Positions 24,608 to 38,200 of a stretch of 64,000 nt of DNA are shown here, one piece after another. Origin of the DNA: Manduca sexta (Eukaryota > Arthropoda > Insecta > Lepidoptera > Sphingidae). Made by a program: the position numbers and the translations under genes. The stretch lies in assembly GCF_014839805.1 (NCBI RefSeq), contig NC_051140.1, forward strand, positions 14,281,826-14,345,825, given 5' to 3'. The notes beneath the pieces were generated by a model. That model was not told the origin of the DNA. It did no database searches and saw only the letters and a program-made list of their open reading frames with translations. Positions within the stretch are counted from its first letter, which is position 1. Each line of letters begins with the position of its first letter.

Positions 24608-27174
24608 TAATATCCATCTGAAAGATAATTTACTTTTACAACAACTTTAACATATCTCTAAATTTATTAAATTTATTACTTCCCAATGGTTTTGTTAAAA
24701 TGTCAGCTATATTTTTGATCAGATGCAATTTTTATAACATCAATTAAACCAATTTTAACACTTTCATGAACAAAATGATAATGAACTTCAATATGTTTTG
24801 AATTTTTTGTGAAATTTCCGTATTTAGCAATAATTTGAGCTCCAATATTATCTTCATATATTTTTACAGGTTTACAATCTTTCTGACAAATCTCATTAAT
24901 TAAACAAACTATAAATTTAATTTCAGTAACAGCTTCTGACAGCGCAATGTATTCAGCAAATGTAGATGACTTTGTTACACAATTTTGTTTCTTTGATTTC
25001 CAAAATATTACATTCCCAAACAGTCTAATTACAAATCCTGTTGTTGATTTCCTACTGACAATATCTCCTGCAAAATCTGCATCACATAGCAATCTAACAT
25101 ATCAGAATTTATATTCATGTTATAAATTAATTTTATATGTTTTGTTAAGTAAAGATATTTAAGTACTCGCAAAGCATATTTAAAATGTGTCTCATTATAG
25201 CAATTTTGGAATCTACTCAAATAATTAACACTGAACGATATATCTGGTCTTGTACCTGAACTAATATATAAAAGTGCTCCAATTAAATTTCTATATTTTA
25301 CATTCTCATTTATATTACAGTTTTCTAGTTTAAGATTTACTTCCATTGGTGTAGTATATAACTTTGTATTTATTATATTATAACGCTTAGCTAATGATTC
25401 TATATATGATTCCTGACTCAGTGTCATGGTCTTATTCTTTTTATAATCATAATCAATATGTATTCCAATGTATTCTTTAACTTTACCCATATCCTTCATA
25501 GTAAATTTACTTAACAGTTTGTTTTAATATTACTCATTACCTTTTCATCTTTACAACATATTAACAAATCATCAACATATAACAAAATGTATACACTCAC
25601 ATTAGTATCCAATTTAAAATATAAACAAAAGTCATATTTACTTCTCTGAAATCCAAGACTAGTTAAAAACTTATTGACACATTCATACCAAGCCCGAGGG
25701 CTTTCTTTTAAACCATATAATGTTTTATTTAATTTATAAACTCTATCAGTGCCATCATCATAACCAATTGGCTGGTTTACATAAACTTCAGATAAAATTT
25801 TACCATTTAAAAAAGCAGTTTCAACATCCATCTGATGTATATTAAGATTATTTTGACAACAATAAGACAATAACAATTTTAAAGTTTGCATTTTAGCAAC
25901 GGGGTGAATATATATCATCAATAAAATCTTTTGTTGAAAACCTCTTACTACTAACCTAGCTTTAAATTTATTTTCGGCTTTCTTTCTGTATATCCATTTC
26001 ACATCTAAAGGCTGTTTGTCTGCTGGTTTACTTACAAGTCTCAGGTCTCATTTTTGCCAAACTGTTCATCTCACGATTCATAGCCTCAGTCCATTCTTTT
26101 TGCTTCATCGCTAGTTATTGCCTCCTGAAAATTATCTGGAATCATAGCATCACAATAGTTAACAGTTATACAATAATAACCAAATTCTTCATCAAACCGA
26201 GTTGGTGGCTTGATTTTACGCCGATTTCTTGTTTCAATTACTTTATTATCATCATAACTTTCATTTGTTTCAGCATTCAAATCTTCATTAATTTTCTCAT
26301 TATTTTCTTCTGCATTAGTCTCTTTCTTCTCTTCTATAATTTTCTCTTCCAATTTATTCGGCTGGCTATTACTTTTATCATTTTTCTTCTCTATTATCAT
26401 CGAGACCAATACACATTACATCATCTTCAATTATATCACAATGTCTTGCTACAACTATTCTATTGTTTATTAATACTCTATATCCAACATCTGTATAGCC
26501 CATTAGTATGCCAAGCTCGGCTTTCCTGTCCCATTTACATTTTCTCTTTTCCTCTGGTGTTCTAACAAATACTTTACTTCCATATATCCTTAAATTTTCA
26601 ATGCTTGGCCTTTGTTTGAAAAATATCTCATAAGGCGTCTTCCTTTCTATAGTGCCATTTGTTAATGTTCTATTCTTTAAATAAGCTGCGGCCATAACCA
26701 CTTCAGGCCAAAATCTTTTTATGTACTTTTGCCTCTGCCAAAAGACATCTTGACATATCCATTATTGATCTATTAAACCTTTCTGCTGTGCCATTTAATT
26801 CATGCACATATGGCGGACAAGATTTAATCATTATTCCCTTTGATCTTGCAAAGTCAAACACTCTTTTATTAATGTATTCCTTTCCATTATCACATCTCAA
26901 TTCTTTAATATTTTTTCCCAGTTAAATTTTGTATCTCATTAACATACTGCATTAAACAATTATATACTTTATCTTTTGACGGAATACAATAAACTTTTGC
27001 CAACTTACTATAGTCATCTACAAAACTTAAGAAATATTTTTCACCATTAAAACCTGTAGTTCTGTGTGGCCCATTTAAATCTGTGTGTACAATTTCTAAT
27101 ATATCCTGTGCTCGTTTTCTATTATTTTTAAATGGCAAGTTATGCATTTTATTTTCAATACATATAGCACATTT
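24199..27174 (-). mobile_element. Broken Ty1/copia retrotransposon, cut by assembly gap
   Basis: On the minus strand the pol polyprotein is readable in order from 27147 to a stop at 24636-24638. Integrase pieces (27147-26703) carry the three acidic sites in HTDLNG, CDNGKEY and GTAERFNR. A connector follows (26701-26086), then reverse transcriptase (26002-25029) with YVDDLLI, and RNase H (25092-24636) ending in ADILTKPLG. Integrase before reverse transcriptase is the copia order. At least five frame changes break it, so it is inactive as assembled. A putative 3' LTR spans 24607-24199 (minus), beginning TGTTGAG and ending TTAAACA. Gag and the 5' LTR would lie beyond the gap at 27175. It is annotated only as a broken element. 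Confidence 0.9.
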
Positions 27175-27674
27175 NNNNNNNNNNNNNNNNNNNNNNNNNN
27201 NNNNNNNNNNNNNNNNNNNNNNNNNNNNNNNNNNNNNNNNNNNNNNNNNNNNNNNNNNNNNNNNNNNNNNNNNNNNNNNNNNNNNNNNNNNNNNNNNNNN
27301 NNNNNNNNNNNNNNNNNNNNNNNNNNNNNNNNNNNNNNNNNNNNNNNNNNNNNNNNNNNNNNNNNNNNNNNNNNNNNNNNNNNNNNNNNNNNNNNNNNNN
27401 NNNNNNNNNNNNNNNNNNNNNNNNNNNNNNNNNNNNNNNNNNNNNNNNNNNNNNNNNNNNNNNNNNNNNNNNNNNNNNNNNNNNNNNNNNNNNNNNNNNN
27501 NNNNNNNNNNNNNNNNNNNNNNNNNNNNNNNNNNNNNNNNNNNNNNNNNNNNNNNNNNNNNNNNNNNNNNNNNNNNNNNNNNNNNNNNNNNNNNNNNNNN
27601 NNNNNNNNNNNNNNNNNNNNNNNNNNNNNNNNNNNNNNNNNNNNNNNNNNNNNNNNNNNNNNNNNNNNNNNNNN
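27175..27674. other. Assembly gap, exactly 500 N
   Basis: A fixed-length run of N, the same length as the second gap. It marks a scaffold join of unknown true size. The left contig ends inside a copia element and the right contig begins inside an exon of dihydrolipoamide dehydrogenase. Confidence 0.99.
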
Positions 27675-27852
27675 GCCGAGGACGTCGCGAGAGTGTGCCA
27701 CGCGCATCCTGTGAGTAACGGTACGCACAACCTAACCAACGAAATTACTGATCTTTTCCTACTAACTCCATTTTTTTATTTCACAGACATGTGCCGAGGC
27801 GCTTCGTGAGGCTAACCTGGCAGCATACTGCGGCAAACCGATAAACTTCTAA
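27675..27852 (+). CDS. Dld: Dihydrolipoamide dehydrogenase (E3), last two exons
   Basis: Two partial exons: 27675-27710 (cut on the left by the gap) and 27787-27852, joined by a GTGAGT...CACAG intron. They give 34 codons ending in TAA: the C-terminus AEDVARVCHAHPT, then a Glu three residues after the Thr, and GKPINF at the end. This is the hallmark end of lipoamide dehydrogenase. The histidine in HAHPT and the following Glu form the catalytic base pair, which acts across the dimer interface. The enzyme is the FAD-dependent E3 that reoxidises dihydrolipoamide in the mitochondrial pyruvate, 2-oxoglutarate and branched-chain ketoacid dehydrogenase complexes and in glycine cleavage. The rest of the gene is missing from the window. 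It is convergent with the RCC1-repeat gene. Confidence 0.93.
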
Positions 27853-29265
27853 TTTAAAAATAACGTTAGAAATACAAAAAAAAACTTAAACTTAAACCCT
27901 CTGAAACATCAGGGTGTAAGCTAGGCTATCGTTCGTCCTCTCTAAGGAATCTTGTACGAATCTAATAAGAATGATTTCGGGTAAAGAAATTTAGCCGTTT
28001 CACCGTCAATGTAAATCTTCGTTATAAAGTGTAATTGAGAAGTTTCGTGTCGAACGTATAAACGCATTATTTATTGAGATCTATGTACCGCAATTTTATG
28101 TGATAATTTATTGTTGCTGTATTTATTTATAAAAATGATTATATCACAATATTCCCTTGTTCTGTTCTGAGAACATACCCATAAATTTTTCCTGCATTTA
28201 CTTGAAGTAAATGTTATGTACATTGGTGTATTTATTTTACTTTTGTAAATAACTTACAAAAATACCTACCATTTAGTGTAAAGAGTAGTTTGCTTTAATG
28301 CTTTTGGGAAAACTAATGACACTCATGCGAACTTTTATTATTTATTAAATAAAGCATTGATTTAGCACAATGCATTCTAATGCACCAAGGTAGAAAAAAA
28401 ACAATAGTATATAAATGACAGTCATACATAAAATCTCTACATTGTGACTAGAAAAATAACGGCGACTGATTGTAATCGCCAACAAGTATGGGTGTAGTTA
28501 CGTTTTGTGACTTACAATATTTAAATAGATATACTCTACAATTTGTCAAGAGCGGGTAAGCTACAATACTAAATATCTCACAACTTATCTCATAGTGGCA
28601 CATAAATATTTCCAGCTCTACAAAACAACAATAAAAATTAAAATATAATTTTAGAGTAAACAGGTAAATCGCGAGAAGTAAAATAAAAATTTATAATTAA
28701 AACTGCTTATTATTTATAGTAATAGTAAATGACCCCATGTTACCCTATTGAAGCTCGAATACTATAACGCTACATAAATACTTGAGAGGAATAAATATTT
28801 GAGAGTCCGATAATATTTTCCTACATTGAATGTTAAATTAAAGCAAAATATTCTTCTTCAAATTAAGCTCTGCTGAATGACAAGTAATATATAAAATAAC
28901 AACGGGTATCGAAGAATGCCTCAAACGATTGAGGGACTGTAATAAGTATATAACGTAATATAACGAATACAAAACTAATAAACAGTGTGCAGAAATCCTA
29001 GTTACATCTAAGAGTAAGTTAGAAATATTCTGTCTTCCAATGTGATGGTCACCAGAGAAGCGTTAATGTACTCTGCATTTACTTCGACAAAAACTAAATC
29101 CAAAGCCATCCCATTAATAAAGCTATATCTAAAAATATTGGGGCAAGATTCGTTTAATGGATAAGACATATAATTTGTTACACAAACGAAGAGCTTAACA
29201 CCTGTATAGTCCGATATTGCGCAACATGAGTCGCCTTGAAGGTTAAAGGATGCTTTGCCTCACAT
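27853..29265. terminator. 3' UTRs of convergent DLD and RCC1-repeat genes, shared poly(A) site
   Basis: The two genes end tail to tail. At 28334-28353 there are AATAAA signals on both strands within 20 bases: plus at 28348-28353, minus as TTTATT at 28341-28346 and 28334-28339. This would give a plus-strand 3' UTR of about 500 bases and a minus-strand one of about 900. No other gene or transposon is seen. Confidence 0.45.
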
Positions 29266-32200
29266 TCAACCCCATGTATCTAAAACTTGGCTGCACATAT
29301 TCAAGTAAAACTTAGACGACAAGATTTCACTGTACTGAGTACAGTCATTTGAGTATAAAACTGCACCTGCCATAGTCGTTGGATTTGATTCCATGTATTT
29401 ACGTAATACGCGTTCAAGTTCTGAGATACTCAAGTTGTTTTCCACGTAAAAGTCCTTCGCTATGCGGAAACAAGCCTCCCATAAGTCCGCGTTAACAGGA
29501 AAAACCTCTACGCATTTGTCAGTAATATTAGCTGCCCTCACTGACATGTCTTCTTCCATTTCATAAGTATTATATTTTTGTGTGATTTGCCTTTTTATGT
29601 ACCGCATTTCGTCACAACAACACGCCAATGTTTGATATATAGCAGGGTCAATTGGCGGATATGGTTCTTCATTTAGAATAGTCAAGGAAATTTCTTTAAT
29701 CCTCTTAGCCATAGTGGACCTGATTAATATTTTCTTAACATCCGCATCTGCTGCTGCTTTTTCTGTCTTTTCATCGTTTTGGGTGACATTGTGTATCGAA
29801 TAAAACAATCTTGCGCAACTTCACATTTTAAATTTTCTAACAGTAACCTTAAGCATTCCGAATAACAATTATTATGATAAGCTAGTTTAGCTGCCATATT
29901 GAGATTCCCGTTCACGTTTTGGTCGCTTATCCAAGTTTTAAGAGAATTAGGACATCGTCTGCCCATGATGTGTTGGTAAAGTCCTTAAAGGACGTCAGCG
30001 GATTTAACTGCGGTTCTATGGGCTTCCTTTGCAAGTCATCTGTATCAAAAGGGAACATGATATCGACTCTGTCAATAGGTTGAAACATGAACTTGTTGTT
30101 GTTGCGATTCGCTGGTATCTTGATTATACGCTTCGTAGTTTTCATCATTATAATCCTATTACCGCCTTTATCCCATTCCAATACCCCTAAAAAATTACAA
30201 GATTAATGTAAAGTAATCAACAAGAATTTTACAATCTACGAGGATATATTGTTATTTCTTACCTGCATATGAGTATTTCCAGTTGTATATATCCGACCGT
30301 CATCATCGATGTAAATAGTAAAGTCGCCGCCGCAAGCGACAAGTGCTTTGGTTTTAAATTGTTTATTTTCAACTTCTGGTGTTTTAGAGTTGGTATTTTT
30401 TACTGTGTCTGGCTGAATGTCCGTGCGGATTTTTATCTCTGTCGGGGCCTGCACCTGCTTACGATCTCCGGTGCCTGACACAATGTAAAAGAATTAATGA
30501 TGCAGTAAAATAATGAACCTAAATATATAAAGTCAAGATATATTTTTACTCACCTAGTTGTCCATCGAAATTTAAACCCCAACCGTAGAGTGTTCCGAAA
30601 TTATTCATTATGAAAGAGTGATGCCAGCCTGCTGCCAACTGTAAAGGCGAATAAAATGTTAGGGATTGAATTAACAAAAGGTCAGTTCTGAGTTTTGCGT
30701 TTCCTCCTTATTTATTACACTGCATAGGTTATAGAATATTTAAGGTGATCCATCCTTGATCCATCAAGACTAGTACAAATGTAGGAAAGCCTGTAATTAA
30801 TTACCTGAACAATATCGCCTCTAATATGAGTGAGATCAAGTTGATGTGGAAGTAGATGCACATCTTGCGGTACTTCAGGCGCCGTGGGTGAGGTGGGGCT
30901 GGCGGGTGTGGCTGGTGTGGCGGGGGCGGCGGGGGTGGCGGGGGAGGAGGCGCGCCGCGCCGCCGCCGCGCGCACCTGCTGCGGGCTCGCGCCCCACGTC
31001 CACACCTGACCCTTGCTCGTCAGCGCCAGCTGAAACAAACACCTGTGCTCGAGTACACAGAAGGCTAATAATACAATGTTACCAGACTAATCGAGGATAA
31101 GTTGTCAGTTGTAAAGTAAAACTCACATTTAACATCGTTAATTAAGTGTTTGGGTTTCCAATAATCACACCCAAGAGAAAAGCGGTCTGTTTTCTATGAG
31201 ACGATGGTGGTGGTACATTTAATCCCAAAAATGACTAACGTTGTGGAAGTATCCGGCGGCGATGTGCGTGACGGGGTCGCAGGCGGGCAGCAGCACGCGC
31301 ACGGGCGCGGAGGCCTTGCGCGGCGCGGCGCCGAGCTGCCCGAAGGCGCCGCTGCCGAAGGCCCACACCTCGCCGCTGCGCACCAGCACCAGCGAGTGGC
31401 ACGCGCCGCACGACACGCGCACCACCTGCACACAGTACACCATGCCGATACACCGTTACACCACTGCCGACTGATCCTACACTCCGTACTTCAGCTATAT
31501 TTCGACAATCATTATTCTATACTTATACAACTACAATTACGTGTAACCAGCATAAATGCGAAATTTGTACAACCAAAATAACCAAATAGAGAATCAGTTC
31601 AATATTGCATGACTTCTATAGAATACCCAATACCAATTTTACTACTTCCTTTATAGTAAAAGCAGAAACAAAAATAATGCTGTAAAAGTTACTTACTTTT
31701 CTACCCAAAAGCTTAGTGACAAGTTGTGGGACGCTGTGATCATCGATGGTGCCCAAACCTAACTGACCATGAACTCCCCATCTAAAATCAAACGTATAAA
31801 ATGTAAATTCATAGGTACTTCGCATATTATGCAGAACAAAATATTATAAATGTACACCTAATCATGGTTATTTGTAATATGAAAATATGGCAATTTCTAA
31901 CAAAAAAACATTTAGGAATTGTCTCATTATAGGCAGGTATCTATTAAATATCATATTACACGAAATATTTGCGAAGATAGTACACGGTGGTTTATGACGA
32001 AACAAATATCAAAGAATGTAATTATATTCAAGTAGATATTATTAAAAAATTATATTCTATAATCGTACAAAACTTAATCACCTTGGTCGATAACAACGAC
32101 CCCCCCCCCCCCTCCCTGCCCTGCGCTTACACCACTGATTTATTACTGTAATAAATAGATCATGTAATTAGCCAATAGGTACTTGGCGGCGCGCACATAT

Positions 32201-35200
32201 CAAAATGTAGCCAAATTTATTGTGCGACCACCCGGAACTTATTTTTACAATATCTATTCATAGTGCATAAGTACTTACGCACATCATGAACCGCATAATT
32301 TGGCATCGAGCGCTTACAACCGTTTACCGCCGTCAATAATATCTATCTTTCAGATGTTATTGACAATGCTTTTCTTATCATCACGTCACCCATGTTGTCG
32401 TAACAACGTGTGTCGTGATGGTAAGTCTCCCACAACCATGTTAAATACTACTAGCAAAAAAGACGCATTGTCTGTATTCAAAATGGGAACTGGTTCTTTC
32501 TTTTTTTAATTCAACTACTACTAGCAGGGTTTTAAGAGTACAAGACCTTAACAGCCTCTTACAATGATTAATACACGATAGCCTACTAGGGGTGAGAGTG
32601 GAATGTCGAAACAAAGGTCCGCAGGTTTAGAACCCAAGGTACTATATCCATTTAAATAATTCATCAAATATCGTAGGTACGTGAAGTCCACAACCCTATC
32701 CGCATAAGGCAAACGTGGTGGACTTGCTGCTTAAACGTTCTAAGTCCTAGAAGAGGCCCATGCTCAGCAGTGGGCAGTATATAAAACAGAATTGGTAGAT
32801 ATAATAATTTAAATATCAGAGCCATGGAGTACCCCCAAGTGTAAAGTCGGCCGCCGACGTCGATGGCGGCGGAGTGGTAGTGGCCGGCGGCGACGGCGCA
32901 GAGCGGCGCGGTCCAGTGCGCGGCGACGTGCAGCAGCGCGCCCGCCGCCGCGCCCGCGCCCGCGCCCGGCGCGCGCGCCACGTCGCAGCGCCAGCCGCCC
33001 CACGCCGCGCCCACGCCCAGCTGCCCGAACATGTTGTCCCCCGCCGCGTATATCTGCAACCAACAACTGTTTCAGCATTTCAAACTAGCTGACGCTGGCG
33101 GCGACACACGCATGAATGCTTTGTTACAGTCTGGAAGTTCCACTGTGTACATTTCCAAAGTAAAAGATAATCTATTTACCAAATTTTATCCGAATCTATT
33201 CATCGGTTTGTATGTTTGCTTGTCACAAGCGTAAACGTTAAAACATGCATTCTGTATTATAATATGAGTAAGATATACAGGCTCTTACAAAAAGTTGGTA
33301 TACAAAAGAAAACTATTTTAAGTTAGAGTGAATGAAAAAATTCAAATATTTTAGAGTATTTTAACAATGAAATTATACGTAATGGTATTTTAAAGGTGTA
33401 ATATGAATATTAAAAAATTAAAGTTCATTTTCCTTTTACACATTCACCATCTAACTATGTTTAATTTACCGTAAACGGTACGTAAGACATTTACAACAAC
33501 AGCACATGGTACCGACTGGGAATATTATATATAAACCGATATAACAATAAATTCTTACCCCATTTTCTGTCAAGACAAGCGTATGGTGTCTACCGCAGGC
33601 CACATCAAGGACTCTACCTATCAACTCAGTATTAACAGGAGTGTTTGTGTTCATAATTTTAGCATTCCCTTCGTCGGCCACGGCCCAGTGCGCCAGCCCA
33701 CAGCTTAGAGCACGTCTCGGTACAAACTGATTTTTCCACGTCTCTGGCACTTGTGTCACTTCTAAATGTATTTCTGGACATGGTTCTCGAGCTTCCACCG
33801 CACATGCGACTTTAGTGAATGTCGATATTAAATTCAACATTCTTGTTGTCTGCAAAAGGAGTTTATATATTCTTACGATGTAATAACATCAGAACATACG
33901 TCATATTTTATGCACCAGTCAAATAAGACAAAGCTGTATTTGCTAAATGATAATCGTCACATTGTAAAGATTAAGAAAAATGTAATAAAAGATACATACA
34001 TAAATCGTAGTGATTCCTTGTTTCATATCTCGCATTAACGGTCTCAATTGGTCTTGTAGCGGATTTAGCCATAAACACAACCGCTGTAATAATAATAAAA
34101 CACTTTATTAAAGCAACATGTAATAATTAATACATTTGCTATAAAATTTTAATCATATACCTTTAAAATTATTGTATCAAATTGATCACATTTATCAGTA
34201 ATATAATCAAACAACCACTGTCCATTTTCTTCTAAAAGTAATGGAACCAGACATTGGTACGTTAGGAGAATATTTAGTGCTCCGCGACATATATCTTTTC
34301 TTGACTTAATGGCAACTAGAAGCAAGTTAGGGTGCCCACGCTGAATACTAAATGCTGGTACTAAATCCCAAAGACCAATAGCAGCAGCAAACGATGTTAG
34401 CTCTTGAAGTTCAACTGTATTCAGCATTGTGAACTTTATGCTCCTGAAATAAAAAAAAATATTGAAAAATCAAAAAATAAATAAATAAAGGAGCATAATT
34501 TACAAAAGCCATACTTGTCAAACTTTTTATCTTCACGCACTCTCATTTGGATAAGAAATGCCAATAGTTTTATGGTGACCGCCGTATTGCCGAGGCTGCC
34601 TAAATTGCTTGTCGGTTTGTAATGCGTTATTTCTTGTATACGACCAAAAACACCTAAACGCGCAACCCAACCATCTGATGGACTCTGTAAGAATAGAAAA
34701 AAGCAATGAACTAGGCGTATTTTGTCCTTAATTTTTTTTTTTTTTTTGTATAGAATATCGTTAATTTTACATAAATAAATAATTTACTTACGTAATTGGC
34801 TTATTTCAGACCGTAACGTGCTTTATTTATAATTTTTTATCTAACTAAAGAAAAGTTACTAACCTGAGACAAAGAGAACAAGTACTGCGCCGGCGCGACA
34901 TTCCCTCTAGACATGAGCATGTCGGCCGCAGCACGTAACAGCGGGCCCACCGGCGCGCCCATCCCCGCCGCAGACTGCTCCGCACCCGTACACCCGCGCA
35001 TTATCAATCCCACCAGCCATTCACATGGCTCGCACCTGAAAAATGTTATATTTTATTTATGACTCGTTATTAGACATAAAACACTTTTTTACGATCGTTT
35101 TATCTCCTTAAAATATAAAAACGAATCAATTGGAGTACTAAACACCAATATAATTATATTAAAAGTGAAAACAACACAATATGTTTAAGGTAATATAAAC

Positions 35201-38200
35201 ATGCATAAACTTACATAGTGCTCAATACATAAGCCCCGTGTGTTGTGACAATAAGACATGGTTCTAGGTTAAAGCGAGGGATTTGCAAATCACACATAAA
35301 CGTAGGTTGTTGCCATCCCGTGATTGCGGGCGGAGGCTCTTTTGTTGACATCAGATGAGCTTGGATGATATCACCAATCAATTCTGCTGACCACAACAGT
35401 GTGAAATCTCTTTTAGTGCCCAATAAACCTTCACCCTGTAAAGAAACACAAACACAACATTAAATAACAGATATTATTCCAAGTATAGTAAAAACTATTT
35501 CTGATTTGTCTTAATATGATGTTGGTTATATTGCTTTACATTATTTTCTGTTTCAATATGAACTAATATTGTTTACACTAGAAATTGTACATTTCAAGAG
35601 TTTTAAAAAGGGAAGAATATATTTGCGTTATAACGAACAACCTATTATGATAGATCAGGCAAAGTTTTTACTATCATTAGATTTCCATACCTAGCAGTAC
35701 TCAGTTTATTATGACCATCACTGCAACTTAATTTTAATTTATTACTGAAATTTACTTTAGTAATTTATTATAAGTTTGTAAGCTTTCCTTATATAAGTAT
35801 TTATTAAAATATAATCTTACATTAAAATCCATTTTAAAAAATGATTTAATTGCCACTCTATATATTATGTACTAGCTTTTGCCCGCGGCTCCGCCCGCGT
35901 TATAAAGTTTTTCAGGCTAAAGTTTTCCGATATAAAAGTAGTAGTTTCCCGGGAGCCTTTGTTCAGGGTCTCAAACTGTTTCCATACCAAATTTCATCTT
36001 AATACGTTGGGTAGTTTTTGAGTTTAACACGTTCAGGCAGACAGATGCAGCAGGGGACTTTGTTTTATAATATATATTTTTAGAACTTTTTAAGAGGAAC
36101 AATCCCGTCATACATCATTGTTGCATAACTTTAACCGTTTACGCAGCGCACGCAACGGAAGCTCTCAAAACTAATAATTTTTCAGCGTTTTTGCAACATG
36201 TTTCATTACTGCTCCGCTCCTATTAGTCATAGCGTGATGATATATAGCCTATAGCACTCCGGGATCAAAGGGCTATCCAACACAAAAATATTTTTTCAGT
36301 TCAAACCGGTAGTTCCTGAGATTAGCCATTACTGCTCCGCTCCTATTGGCCATAGCGTGATGATATATAGCCTATAGCGCTCCACAAACAAAGGGCTATC
36401 CAACACAAAAAGATTTTTTCAGTTTGGACCGGTAGTTCCTGAGATTAGCCATTACTGCTCCGCTCCTATTGGGTATAGCGTGATGATATATAGCCTATAG
36501 TACTCCACGAACAAAGGGCTATCCAGCGCAAAAAGAATTTTTCAGTTTGGACTGGTAGTTCCTGAGATTAGCCATTACTGCTCTGCTCCTATTGGATATA
36601 GCGTGATGATATATAGCCTATAGCACTCCACGAACAAAGGGCTATCCAACGCAAAAAGAATTTTTCAGTTTGGACCGGTAGTTCCTGAGATTAGCGCGTT
36701 CAAACAAACAAACAAACTCTTCAGCTTTATATAATAGTATAGATTAAGTTGGGTTTTATACAATATGGTGGAGCATTTTTTAACATAATATACAGAATAA
36801 AATAAATGGTTGGGTAAAATATTATATTATAACATTGTACACATTTCCATTTACTATATGTCTTACCTGAATAATTGAAAAACATGAACTATGAATTTCC
36901 AATTCATTTTTTCTTAATAAATAAATTATTCTTTGGGACCAAAGACCTTGAATATATTGACCATCTTTTTTGATTTTAGGCCTAAGAGTCCTCGAAGGTG
37001 TATCTTCTTCTGGGCTTTCCAGCTATAAAAAAAATCATAGACATTTTGAACAATATAGATTTTTTTTATCAGTGATTTATTTTCTTTTATATGTTTTAAA
37101 CTAGTATTCACAAGTATAGTAATGCTAACTGATATAAAAGCCAATAAATGCTTATTGAATAAAACTTACAATCATTGTCCCTTCATTAAGCTCAAATGCT
37201 GTCAGGAAATGTCTCCCATTCACATACTGTGCTGTAAGAGCCCAATTATTAGATCCCTGGCGGAACATAGGTAAGTAATCTGTAGGTTTCAGCACATATT
37301 CCACTGTTTGAGCCTTGTTGTCATCTACAAATAAAATAAAACTTAAATGTTTATTTAACTAGTTAAAAAATATACAATTATATAATTGTATATTTTTTAA
37401 CATATATTTATATAAGTACTATGTATTTTTGTCTTATATCACTTAGGGTTAGCCTAAATCAAAACAAACATATTTAAATAAAATGTGTGAAATATAATAT
37501 ATTAGTGCTACTATTTCCTTAATATTACAAAAGAAAACTGTTTATAATATGCAATATTAATAAATGAGATCAAAAAACTTTATATACTTTTTTAAATCCT
37601 ACCTTTTGATCCACCCTGTATCAATAAAGTTATTTTATCCTTAGACAACTGTCTTATATAAGACATGAAGCTGTCCTTTTTGTCTTTATCATTTTGTGCT
37701 CTTGTCTGTTGAAGCCAGTTGTAACCAAAAGACCGATGCTCTAATACAAGCTTCCAATGATGACATTTGGTGCTGGAAACCTATAATTTAAAACGGCAGT
37801 TGGCAACCATGTAGCATGTAAGGACTTCATGGTGACAAAATGAAGTAAAGGTGTTGATGGCAGCATGAGGCCAACCACCCACACTACCATCCATCCCAAG
37901 AGTTATACAATATAATTGACAAAAGTAAAAGTGCACTTATGTCAAGCAGCCTTCAACTGCCTGCCAGCGGTCCCCCAATGGGCCCTATTAGTCACTTATA
38001 TGAAAGGCAGGGGATACTGTGGTAGAATTCTATAAACACTCCCAAAATGCAGGACAAACTCCTGGAATATAGTTTGTGATCTCTAAATTAACAAAACAAA
38101 AATAATAACTTACCAAAAGAGTCAATAAATCAAGCGAATCATCATAGCATATTTGCAAATCTGTTATAACTCCTGCAACTTTACATTCACCCACAATAGA

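Noticed and set aside
24199..27174. Intact, active retrotransposon
   Set aside because: At least five frame changes in pol and no gag or 5' LTR in the window.
27083..27739. Open frames of about 190-210 codons crossing 27175-27674
   Set aside because: They consist mostly of N and are artefacts of the gap.
31204..31581. Plus-strand frame of 125 codons
   Set aside because: Antisense to the GC-rich exon 14 of the RCC1-repeat gene, where stop codons are rare by composition.
32874..33092. Plus-strand and alternative minus-strand Arg/Ala-rich frames
   Set aside because: Out-of-frame readings of exon 12 of the RCC1-repeat gene.
36200..36695. CRISPR-like array
   Set aside because: Head-to-tail 123-bp units with no spacers inside a eukaryotic intron; a plain tandem repeat.
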